A stretch of DNA of 5,371 nucleotides from Rhodospirillales bacterium 47_12_T64 (GTDB lineage Bacteria; Pseudomonadota; Alphaproteobacteria; Kiloniellales; Kiloniellaceae), in the NCBI GenBank assembly GCA_002162915.1, contig MABB01000026.1, positions 1 to 5,371 of the forward strand. Direction: 5' to 3'. Numbering within the stretch: the stretch's first letter is position 1; every line of letters starts with the position of its first letter. The translations under genes and the position numbers were made by a program. The notes under the pieces were generated by a model. The model did no database searches, was not told the origin of the DNA, and was given only the letters and a program-made list of their open reading frames with translations. This document shows positions 1 through 5,371 of this stretch, one piece after another.

Positions 1-1
1 A

Positions 2-70
2 AAGCCAATCGCAATCCCCTTCTCTCTTAAAGGATTTACCAAAGCCTTTGGACAAGTAACCGCTCCTTGA
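2..70 (+). CDS. C-terminal tail of a possible invasion-associated locus B (IalB) family protein (partial, 5' end outside window)
   Basis: An open plus-strand frame enters from the left edge and ends at TGA (68-70), giving 22 residues that finish with IPFSLKGFTKAFGQVTAP. The SLKGF..AF pattern just before the stop resembles, from memory, the end of IalB-family proteins (small secreted or periplasmic proteins of alphaproteobacteria, named after Bartonella IalB). The stop is followed by a 26-base gap and then the hairpin at 97-118, a sensible end for a gene converging on recA. Seen: the open frame, the stop and the hairpin. Inferred: that it is coding, and the family. The minus strand is also open here (from a GTG near 90), but it has no ribosome-binding site and would begin right after the recA terminator, so I prefer the plus-strand reading. 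Twenty-two codons is weak support. Confidence 0.42.
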   Translation, partial: KPIAIPFSLKGFTKAFGQVTAP

Positions 71-90
71 TTTGGAAATAAAATCCACAC

Positions 91-118
91 AAAGAAAAAG
101 GGGCCGTAAAGCCCCTTT
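91..118 (-). terminator. Rho-independent terminator of recA, possibly shared with the convergent gene
   Basis: Arms at 97-104 and 111-118 pair perfectly over 8 bp (AAAGGGGC / GCCCCTTT) around a 6-base loop. Read on the minus strand, the stem runs into a T-rich tract (TTTTTCTTT) at 91-99, the classic intrinsic terminator arrangement. It begins 28 bases past the recA stop. On the plus strand the stem is followed by only TTTCATAC, so termination of the convergent gene ending at 70 would be weaker. Confidence 0.88.
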
Positions 119-146
119 CATACATAAGATTATTGCTTTTAATTAT

Positions 147-1214
147 TTATGCGTCTTCTTTATCTTCTGGTTTCCCCTCAAGCATCGCATTTGAAACGAT
201 GCCCGCGTTCAAGCGAACGGCATGTTCAATTTTTGTCGCAACTTCGGGATTATCAGTAAGAAACTTCTTGGCATTTTCGCGTCCCTGGCCAATACGTTGC
301 CCTTCGCAAGAGAACCAGGCCCCCGCCTTTTCAACGATGCCGCACTGAACCCCAAGATCGAGCATCTCACCCGTTTTGGAAATTCCTTCCCCGTACATGA
401 TATCAAATTCGATAACACGGAAAGGAGGCGCCATTTTATTTTTAACGACTTTCACGCGCGTTTGGTTACCCGTGATATTTTCCCGGTCCTTGATCGCACC
501 AATTCGGCGAATATCAAGACGTACTGAAGAATAAAACTTAAGCGCATTACCACCAGTTGTCGTTTCAGGATTACCAAACATCACACCGATTTTCATCCGA
601 ATCTGATTGATGAAGATAACAAGTGTACCGGATTTGGAAATTGAACTCGTCAATTTACGCATGGCCTGGCTCATCAAACGCGCTTGGAGACCTGGCAACG
701 AATCACCCATATCCCCTTCCAGTTCAGCCTTTGGCACCAATGCGGCGACAGAATCGATCACAAGTACATCCAGCGCACCAGAGCGAACAAGTGTATCGGT
801 AATCTCCAGAGCTTGCTCCCCGGCATCGGGTTGAGAAATCAAAAGCTCCCCGACATCGACACCAAGTTTATTAGCATAAGCAGGGTCAAGTGCATGCTCC
901 GCATCGATAAACGCACAGGTTCCACCCGCTTTTTGCGCTTCGGCAATAACATGTAACGCTAATGTCGTCTTACCAGAACTTTCAGGTCCATAGATCTCGA
1001 CAACACGTCCACGGGGAAGGCCACCAATGCCCAATCCAATATCCAATCCAAGGGAACCCGTGGAAACCACTTCGATTTTAACCGCTGCACCCTCTCCAAG
1101 TTTCATGATTGAGCCCTTACCAAAGGCGCGTTCAATCTGCCCCAGCGCTGCATCCAATGCCTTTTGCTTGTCCACCGTGCTATTCTCCACTAACTGTAAG
1201 ACGTTTTGTGCCAT
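147..1214 (-). CDS. recA: Recombinase A (RecA), complete
   Basis: 355 residues, a normal RecA length. RecA is the cytoplasmic ATP-dependent DNA strand-exchange protein. It forms filaments on single-stranded DNA, drives homologous recombination and recombinational repair, and triggers LexA self-cleavage in the SOS response. Visible landmarks are the Walker A motif GPESSGKT (76-83, catalytic Lys82), [10 protein letters not shown] with Glu106, Walker B LVIDS (Asp154), loop L1 around [15 protein letters not shown] (166-180), FINQIR with Gln204, and loop L2 up to [14 protein letters not shown] (215-228). The C-terminus is short and acidic (EDKEDA). The frame stays open 33 codons further upstream to an ATG at 1313, but that stretch overlaps the LexA box and has no RecA-like sequence. 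The ATG at 1214 has AAGGAAGG five bases upstream and starts with [12 protein letters not shown], so I chose it. It is monocistronic by context: its own SOS operator in front and a strong terminator behind. No key residue is missing. Confidence 0.98.
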   Translation of the reverse strand: MAQNVLQLVENSTVDKQKALDAALGQIERAFGKGSIMKLGEGAAVKIEVVSTGSLGLDIGLGIGGLPRGRVVEIYGPESSGKTTLALHVIAEAQKAGGTCAFIDAEHALDPAYANKLGVDVGELLISQPDAGEQALEITDTLVRSGALDVLVIDSVAALVPKAELEGDMGDSLPGLQARLMSQAMRKLTSSISKSGTLVIFINQIRMKIGVMFGNPETTTGGNALKFYSSVRLDIRRIGAIKDRENITGNQTRVKVVKNKMAPPFRVIEFDIMYGEGISKTGEMLDLGVQCGIVEKAGAWFSCEGQRIGQGRENAKKFLTDNPEVATKIEHAVRLNAGIVSNAMLEGKPEDKEDA

Positions 1215-1219
1215 CGTTG

Positions 1220-1227
1220 CCTTCCTT
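1220..1227 (-). promoter_or_regulatory. Ribosome-binding site that fixes the recA start
   Basis: On the minus strand this reads AAGGAAGG, a strong Shine-Dalgarno sequence five bases before the ATG at 1214. It selects this ATG over the in-frame ATG at 1313, which would add 33 non-RecA residues. Confidence 0.85.
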
Positions 1228-1263
1228 ATCCCACAGGGTTCCACTCGCTGCAACGACAACAAC

Positions 1264-1278
1264 GTACTTCTTTTGTTC
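1264..1278 (+). promoter_or_regulatory. Possible second, degenerate LexA site
   Basis: The plus strand reads GTAC-TTCTTTT-GTTC, one base away from the alphaproteobacterial LexA consensus GTTC-N7-GTTC. It lies in the opposite orientation to the perfect box at 1297-1311, with 18 bases between them, and on the recA-proximal side. The one-base mismatch and the T-rich sequence make a chance match quite possible. Confidence 0.25.
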
Positions 1279-1296
1279 TCATCACGCAAACAAAAA

Positions 1297-1311
1297 GAAC
1301 ATTTAGAGAAC
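1297..1311 (-). promoter_or_regulatory. LexA-binding SOS box of recA (alphaproteobacterial type)
   Basis: The minus strand reads GTTC-TCTAAAT-GTTC, an exact match to GTTC-N7-GTTC, the direct-repeat LexA operator known from Rhodobacter, Caulobacter and relatives. Its proximal edge is 82 bases upstream of the recA ATG, inside the intergenic region, where it could block the recA promoter until LexA is cleaved. I could not pick a convincing -35/-10 pair, so the exact overlap with the promoter is not resolved. The site also argues against a LexA of the CTG-N10-CAG type acting here. Confidence 0.88.
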
Positions 1312-1358
1312 ATTTGCCGTATGACGAGGATAATTCTGGCTTAAAAACACGAAAGGAA

Positions 1359-1380
1359 CCCCCTGTAAATCTTCAGGGAA
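1359..1380 (-). terminator. Weak candidate terminator downstream of cckA
   Basis: CCCTG (1361-1365) and CAGGG (1374-1378) form a 5-bp stem with an 8-base loop, which two G-T pairs could extend on the minus strand. It starts about 30 bases after the cckA stop. The following minus-strand sequence, GGTTCCTTTCGTGTTTT, is only loosely T-rich, so this is a poor intrinsic terminator and cckA transcripts may read through towards recA. It is the only hairpin I see between the two genes. Confidence 0.3.
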
Positions 1381-1409
1381 TAAAACAGCCTGAATTAATT
1401 AATTGATGG

Positions 1410-3761
1410 TTAGCTGATCGCCAAAACTTCTTTCACCTTTGAGGCCAATTGCTTGAGGCTAAAGGGCTTGGGTAGAAATTCGATTGTTGAGTTAACGTCA
1501 AGACTCTTCCGAAAAGAATCCTCTGTATATCCAGAAATAAAGATGACCTTCAGATCAGAATGAGTTTCATGCAGTTTTTTGACAAGCGTTGGGCCATCCA
1601 TACGCGGCATGACCACATCTGTAATGACAAGATCAATCACAATATCGTCTTGTTGTAATATCTCCAAAGCAGCTTCACCCGAATTCGCTTCAAAGACATT
1701 ATAACCTTTATTCTCCAATGCTCTGGCACTGAATGAACGCACAGCATCCTCGTCTTCAACAAGTAGAATATTACCACGCCCAGTAAGGTCCTGTGCCTGA
1801 GGAGCATCCGCAATGACAACCTCGACTTCGCCAGATTCCTCCTGGAAATGCGGTAGCAATAATGAGAAAACGGCTCCCTCATCTGCTGTAGAATCGACAA
1901 AAACAAAACCACCAGACTGTTTTACAATTCCGTAAACAGTCGAGAGCCCCAACCCCGTTCCGGCCCCGATTTCTTTTGTAGAAAAGAAAGGATCAAAAAT
2001 TCGATCCATAATTTCCGGAGGAATCCCGTGCCCTGAATCCTGAACCTTGACCAAAACATAGTCACCTGGAGGGATTTCCTCTCCTTTGACCTTATAAGGT
2101 GTATCGACCATCACATTCGAAGTAATGATTTCAAGTACTCCCCCTTGGTCCATCGCGTCACGCGCATTCACGGCCAGATTAATAATAACCTGTTCCAGCT
2201 GTCCCTGATCTGCTTTCACATCCCCAAGGTCTCGCCCGTGAGTAATCCTTAACTCAATCGTTTCACCGATAAGCCTGCGGAGAAGGTGAGCCAATTCGGC
2301 AATGATATCAGTGACGTTGAGGCGTCTCGGCTGGAGTGTCTGCTGTCTGGAGAATGCAAGCAATTGACGTACAAGGTTTGCAGCCCTGTTTGCATTTTGC
2401 TTGATTTGCATAATATCAGCAAAAGACTGGTCACCAGGACGATGTCGCAGTAACAGAAGGTCAGAAAAGCCGATCATTGCCGTCAACAGATTATTAAAAT
2501 CATGCGCAATACCACCGGCCAACTGCCCCACAGCTTGCATCTTTTGTGACTGCGCAAACTGAACTTCCAGGCTTCTCTGCTCGGTTGTATCGGTGAAATT
2601 CAAAATGTACCCACTTGGCAATCCAGAGTTCTCATCCACGTGCGTAACGTTCATATTACAAACGGTTTCAGAGTTGCCGACAAAATGAACCTCCATTGCC
2701 TTACGCTCATAAGTCGTCGCAGATACCAAAGCCTCCCGGACATTCTCTCTTTCTTCGTCACCAATAAGAGATAAAAGCGGCTTACCCTTTACGTCTTCAC
2801 TTTCAGAAAGCAATTCCTGGAATGCCTTGTTGCACTCAGTAATGACGCCACGTTCGTTGAGAAGCACGATACCGACCGGTGCTTCATTAAAGAACTTCCT
2901 GAACCTTTTCTCGGATTGTTCAAGTGCTGTAGCCATTTCACGTTCTAGAGTTAAGTTTCGAACAACCGACCGTGTTCTAAACCCCTTGCCCGCTCCCCCT
3001 TCAGCAATATGCTGGCTGATCGCAGCCAAAATCCGCTTTTCACCATCCATGGTCTTTAAGAAGACCTCACCCGACTGACTGCCAGCATCTTCGAACGGAT
3101 GATAGGCGGGGACATCCTCCAACGATGCCTCAGCAACAATGTCATGAAGTTTTATCTGACCACTCTCCAATTCTGAAGAGGAGTAGCCCAGCCAGTCCGT
3201 AAGAGTTTGGTTTGCGAACAGAAAACAACCATCAGCATCGACAGAAAAGAACCCTATTGGCGCGTTTTCCAACAAGTCGACAAAACGCTGCTGTTGATCA
3301 TTGATCACTTTTTCCATCTGACGGCGCATGGTGATGTCATCAACGAACCAGAAGACATAACCCGGGCGATTGGGAAGAGGGTATGCTGCCACATGCCGCC
3401 ACTGGATGTCGTTATCTCCAGGCCCCATACCTGGAAGTTCGATCTCCACATGACCAGACACACCGTTACGCGCATTAAGCTGGAGTGTCGCTAACTTGCG
3501 ACGAGTTTCCTCATCTCCATTACTCTCGTCCAGAATAAGGTCAGGTACGGAACGTAGATCGCCACCAAAAAAATCTTCAAACGCAGGATTTGCAAAGAGC
3601 GATTTACCATCAGGGTCAACAACTTGACGAGGGCGAGGAACCGCCGCAAAGGCATACTCACGCAGCGAAAGCATTCTGCGATAGCGAAATGTAAGAAATA
3701 AGAGCAAAGCAATTACAAGACTTAGAAAGCCACAAATTGCGAGCCAAATGGTAGGTGACAT
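1410..3761 (-). CDS. cckA: CckA-type hybrid sensor histidine kinase, complete
   Basis: 783 residues from the ATG at 3761. One membrane helix lies at about 6-25. Three PAS-like domains follow at about 37-145, 160-270 and 287-395, with signatures such as DPDGKSLFANPAF. The DHp helix carries GGIAHDFNNLL with phospho-acceptor His420. The ATPase domain has the N-box INLAVNARDAM (Asn532), G1 DSGHGI (575-580), DPFFSTK, and G2 GAGTGLGLS (599-607). The receiver (about 663-780) has the acidic VEDED, phospho-acceptor Asp715 in ITDVVMPRMDG, FISGYTED and LPKPFSLKQLA. The HDFNN box and the receiver are distinctive of CckA, which passes phosphate through ChpT to CtrA and, acting as a phosphatase, can reverse the flow. 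The C. crescentus protein is about 690 residues with two membrane helices and two PAS domains, so this one is longer. An upstream in-frame TTG (3800) adds 13 residues but has no ribosome-binding site and sits in a hairpin loop, so I rejected it. The gene lies 131 bases behind flhB. Confidence 0.93.
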   Translation of the reverse strand: MSPTIWLAICGFLSLVIALLLFLTFRYRRMLSLREYAFAAVPRPRQVVDPDGKSLFANPAFEDFFGGDLRSVPDLILDESNGDEETRRKLATLQLNARNGVSGHVEIELPGMGPGDNDIQWRHVAAYPLPNRPGYVFWFVDDITMRRQMEKVINDQQQRFVDLLENAPIGFFSVDADGCFLFANQTLTDWLGYSSSELESGQIKLHDIVAEASLEDVPAYHPFEDAGSQSGEVFLKTMDGEKRILAAISQHIAEGGAGKGFRTRSVVRNLTLEREMATALEQSEKRFRKFFNEAPVGIVLLNERGVITECNKAFQELLSESEDVKGKPLLSLIGDEERENVREALVSATTYERKAMEVHFVGNSETVCNMNVTHVDENSGLPSGYILNFTDTTEQRSLEVQFAQSQKMQAVGQLAGGIAHDFNNLLTAMIGFSDLLLLRHRPGDQSFADIMQIKQNANRAANLVRQLLAFSRQQTLQPRRLNVTDIIAELAHLLRRLIGETIELRITHGRDLGDVKADQGQLEQVIINLAVNARDAMDQGGVLEIITSNVMVDTPYKVKGEEIPPGDYVLVKVQDSGHGIPPEIMDRIFDPFFSTKEIGAGTGLGLSTVYGIVKQSGGFVFVDSTADEGAVFSLLLPHFQEESGEVEVVIADAPQAQDLTGRGNILLVEDEDAVRSFSARALENKGYNVFEANSGEAALEILQQDDIVIDLVITDVVMPRMDGPTLVKKLHETHSDLKVIFISGYTEDSFRKSLDVNSTIEFLPKPFSLKQLASKVKEVLAIS

Positions 3762-3776
3762 TCCCCTGCTTCCCCC
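3762..3776 (-). promoter_or_regulatory. Purine-rich ribosome-binding region that decides the cckA start
   Basis: The minus strand reads GGGGGAAGCAGGGGA directly before the ATG at 3761. GGGGGAAG lies seven bases from the start codon; the AGGGG copy is too close, one base away. It is not a textbook Shine-Dalgarno sequence, but it is far better than the pyrimidine-rich TTTTCCCG before the alternative TTG at 3800. Confidence 0.5.
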
Positions 3777-3786
3777 ACGAGATGTC

Positions 3787-3811
3787 TTCTTTTCCAACAA
3801 CGGGAAAAGAA
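3787..3811 (-). repeat. Perfect 9-bp inverted repeat (stem-loop) in the cckA leader
   Basis: Arms TTCTTTTCC (3787-3795) and GGAAAAGAA (3803-3811) are exactly complementary around a 7-base loop. In the cckA transcript the hairpin would end 25 bases before the ATG. No T-run follows on either strand, so it is not an intrinsic terminator. It could be an RNA stem affecting cckA translation or stability, or a DNA inverted repeat bound by a dimeric regulator; nothing here decides between these. The alternative TTG start falls in the loop. Confidence 0.5.
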
Positions 3812-3822
3812 AATGAATTAGG

Positions 3823-3854
3823 TAAAGAGAAGGTTAACCTTAAAGTTCACTAAA
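3823..3854 (-). promoter_or_regulatory. Candidate double CtrA-binding site upstream of cckA
   Basis: On the minus strand this 32-base stretch reads TTTA-N7-TTAA-GG-TTAA-N7-TTTA, that is, two adjacent copies of the CtrA consensus TTAA-N7-TTAA, each with one mismatch, arranged symmetrically. The centre (3830-3841) is a perfect 12-bp palindrome, AAGGTTAACCTT. The cluster is about 62-93 bases upstream of the cckA ATG. A weak sigma70-like promoter could lie just upstream: TTTAGA (3882-3887), a 16-base spacer, then TCTAAT (3860-3865); in that case a bound protein would sit over the transcription start. CtrA is the end target of CckA, so feedback is plausible, but the region is AT-rich and chance matches are not rare. 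Confidence 0.38.
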
Positions 3855-3892
3855 AACAAATTAGATATCACAAAGACTTACTCTAAATTTCC

Positions 3893-4966
3893 TTACCGCA
3901 TTTGACCTTTTAGCTTCATAACGTAACTAATTACTTCTGCGACTGCTTTGTAGTGCTCTGGTGGAATTTCCTGATCGATCTCCACACCAGCGTACAGAGC
4001 CCGCGCCAAGGGAGGGTTTTCCATAATGGTAATTTTATTTTCTTCTGCTACCTTACGAATTCGAAAAGCAACCGCATCAACGCCTTTTGCAGTTAATTTT
4101 GGTGCCTCCATAGAAGTCCCATTATATTCCAATGCCACAGCAAAGTGAGTTGGGTTGGTGATCACAACATCAGCATTGGGAACAGCAGCCATCATACGTT
4201 GACGGGCTTTTTCCATACGAAGTTGACGAAGGCGCCCCTTTACCATCGGGTCCCCTTCGCTTTGTTTTGACTCGTCCTTAACTTCCTGTTTTGTCATGCG
4301 TAACTTCTTCATGTACTGGAAGTATTGAAACAGGTAGTCCAAGCCAGCAATGATCGCCATAACAGCAACAACAGCAACTAACACCAGCGTCACCCAATCC
4401 AAAAGGATGAATGTCATCTGAGAAACCTGGAGTTCTGCCAACTGAGGAATAGCTGTTCTCTTCGGCCAAATGACAAGCCCGATTATCATGCCGACGATTG
4501 CAAGTTTGGCGAACCCCTTCAAGAGGTTCATAACAGATTGAATAGAAAAAAGTTTTTTAACCCCCTTCAAAGGAGAGATTTTACTAAATTCCGGCTTTAT
4601 AGATTGTGCTGATATCAAAAACCCATGCTGCATAAGGCTCGATGAAATAGCGAAAAAAATTACCATTACAGCTGGCGCAATAAAGAGAACCCCTAAATCG
4701 CCAAAAAGATCAATTGTCGCGTCATAGATATGACCGGTATCAAATCTGATCGTATCGGGGCGTTCAAGGAAGGTGGACAATTTCACACCAATTTCCTTGC
4801 CAATCCATATCACGAAGAAACTCAGAAAAAGCAGAAACCCAAAAAAAGTAAACCAGGTATCAAGCTCCTGTGACTTTACAACGTCCCCTTTGTCTCTCGC
4901 ATCAGATATCTTTTTAGCAGTCGGCTCTTCCGTTTTTTGGGACTCATCACTATCTTCTGAAGACAC
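3893..4966 (-). CDS. flhB: Flagellar type III export gate protein FlhB, complete
   Basis: 357 residues, the usual FlhB size. FlhB is an inner-membrane part of the flagellar export apparatus. Its cytoplasmic domain cleaves itself to switch export from rod/hook to filament substrates. The N-terminus is the expected charged segment, with KTEEPTAKKISDARDKGDVVKSQEL at 11-35. Hydrophobic membrane segments lie at about 37-56, 91-115, 153-168 and 186-208. The cytoplasmic half follows, with the autocleavage motif NPTH at 271-274 (cut expected between Asn271 and Pro272) and the conserved ENPPLARALY (316-325). The start is a GTG at 4966 with GAGGAG eight bases upstream; no alternative in-frame ATG occurs before residue 111. 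The NPTH motif and the flagellar-type N-terminus, together with fliR 36 bases upstream and no terminator between, favour flagellar FlhB over an injectisome SctU homologue. All key residues are present. Confidence 0.96.
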   Translation of the reverse strand: MSSEDSDESQKTEEPTAKKISDARDKGDVVKSQELDTWFTFFGFLLFLSFFVIWIGKEIGVKLSTFLERPDTIRFDTGHIYDATIDLFGDLGVLFIAPAVMVIFFAISSSLMQHGFLISAQSIKPEFSKISPLKGVKKLFSIQSVMNLLKGFAKLAIVGMIIGLVIWPKRTAIPQLAELQVSQMTFILLDWVTLVLVAVVAVMAIIAGLDYLFQYFQYMKKLRMTKQEVKDESKQSEGDPMVKGRLRQLRMEKARQRMMAAVPNADVVITNPTHFAVALEYNGTSMEAPKLTAKGVDAVAFRIRKVAEENKITIMENPPLARALYAGVEIDQEIPPEHYKAVAEVISYVMKLKGQMR

Positions 4967-4974
4967 AGCAGAAG

Positions 4975-4980
4975 CTCCTC
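4975..4980 (-). promoter_or_regulatory. Ribosome-binding site supporting the GTG start of flhB
   Basis: The minus strand reads GAGGAG, eight bases before the GTG at 4966. Two ATGs upstream in the fliR-flhB gap are out of frame with flhB, so this motif supports the GTG as the true start. Confidence 0.75.
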
Positions 4981-5002
4981 ATGCTGTTCATAGAGCGAAC
5001 CA

Positions 5003-5371
5003 TCACCTTACAAAAACCATCCAGTGTTCTTCCAAGCTAATAACAAATACTTTAATCATTACGGGAACAGATAGAAACAAAACCGTAATGCCCATAGCAA
5101 CTTGCAGAGGCATCGCAACGAAAAAAACCTGCATCTGAGGCATTAGTTTTGCCAACAAGCCCAAGCCCAGAAAAAAAACCATTCCAACCACAATAAACGG
5201 CGCAGCCATTCGAGCAGCTAAAGTAAATGTATCTCCAACTATTCTCGAGATCATACTTGAGAAATCTCCCATCGGCAGCGGTTGCCCCGGAATAAAGAGC
5301 TCATAGCTATCCACTAGTCCAAGAATAAAAAGGTGATGGATGTCCAGCACCATAATCAAGACGATCGCAAT
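5003..5371 (-). CDS. fliR: Flagellar type III export gate protein FliR, C-terminal part (5' end outside window)
   Basis: The frame runs from the window edge to TGA at 5003-5005 and encodes about 122 residues, roughly the second half of a FliR of about 255. FliR joins FliP and FliQ in the membrane-embedded export channel and contacts FlhB. Family-like features are LDIHHLFILGLVDSYELFIPG, then a hydrophobic stretch (FTLAARMAAPFIVVGMVFFLGLGLLAKLMPQMQVFFVAMPLQVAMGI) with the conserved AKLMPQMQVFFVAMPLQ block, and a further membrane segment (TVLFLSVPVMIKVFVISL). In-frame TTG and ATG codons near 5359 are internal, because the frame and the homology continue past the edge. The stop is 36 bases before the flhB GTG with no terminator between, so the two are probably one operon. 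A sctT-type injectisome gene is the alternative, but the FlhB neighbour favours the flagellar assignment. Confidence 0.93.
   Translation of the reverse strand: MAIVLIMVLDIHHLFILGLVDSYELFIPGQPLPMGDFSSMISRIVGDTFTLAARMAAPFIVVGMVFFLGLGLLAKLMPQMQVFFVAMPLQVAMGITVLFLSVPVMIKVFVISLEEHWMVFVR

Noticed and set aside
1215..1313. 33-codon N-terminal extension of recA to an ATG at 1313
   Set aside because: It has no RecA-like sequence, overlaps the LexA operator, and the internal ATG at 1214 has a much better ribosome-binding site.
1027..1344. 105-codon plus-strand open frame opposite the recA 5' end
   Set aside because: It is antisense to the conserved recA coding region, resembles no family I know, and is explained as a shadow of recA codon usage.
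1320..1350. Sigma70 promoter for recA
   Set aside because: Several weak -35/-10 pairings are possible around the LexA box, but none matches well enough to choose one.
1395..1414. CtrA-like TTAA-N7-TTAG near the cckA stop
   Set aside because: It occurs within an AATTAATTAATT run where such matches are expected by chance, overlaps the end of cckA, and is about 180 bases from the recA start.
3762..3800. 13-residue extension of CckA from a TTG at 3800
   Set aside because: It has no ribosome-binding site, uses a rare start codon and lies in the loop of the 3787-3811 hairpin. It is still possible, since the extension is basic and would precede the membrane helix.
4773..5138. 121-codon plus-strand open frame opposite flhB and fliR
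   Set aside because: It runs across two well-supported genes and their gap, with low-complexity composition and no recognisable domain or start signal.
1..5371. Mobile element, CRISPR array, tRNA or other accessory system
   Set aside because: No repeated spacers, terminal inverted repeats, transposase or tRNA-like sequence was seen; all four long genes are conserved core genes.

Overview
The window comes from the core chromosome of an alphaproteobacterium with moderate to low GC. The evidence is a CckA-type hybrid histidine kinase with the typical receiver signature, an alphaproteobacterial LexA box (GTTC-N7-GTTC) upstream of recA, and the gene order fliR-flhB-cckA-recA. As I recall, Caulobacter crescentus has fliR-flhB-cckA in the same order with recA a few genes away. 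A marine Rhodospirillales-like organism (Terasakiella/Thalassospira/Kiloniella type) would fit, but I cannot fix the genus from this sequence.

Layout, left to right. 2-70 (+) is the last 22 codons of a plus-strand gene whose end resembles an invasion-associated locus B (IalB) protein. 91-118 is a GC-rich hairpin with a T-run on the minus strand, which ends recA and lies between the two convergent genes. 147-1214 (-) is a complete recA. Its 195-base upstream gap holds a clear ribosome-binding site, a perfect LexA box at 1297-1311 and a weaker inverted LexA-like site at 1264-1278. 1410-3761 (-) is cckA: a membrane anchor, three PAS domains, a histidine kinase core and a C-terminal receiver. The 131-base gap before it holds a 9-bp stem-loop (3787-3811) and a symmetric cluster of near-consensus CtrA sites (3823-3854). 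3893-4966 (-) is flhB, and 5003-5371 (-) is the C-terminal half of fliR, cut by the window edge.

How the genes fit together. FliR and FlhB are inner-membrane parts of the flagellar type III export gate and look co-transcribed. CckA heads the CckA-ChpT-CtrA phosphorelay, which in alphaproteobacteria controls flagellar genes and, in some lineages, the cell cycle. Its position directly behind export-gate genes makes functional sense. recA appears to be a separate SOS-controlled unit. I see no undescribed system, mobile element, CRISPR array or RNA gene. The most interesting signals are regulatory: the CtrA-like cluster and the stem-loop in the cckA leader, and the paired LexA-like sites before recA.
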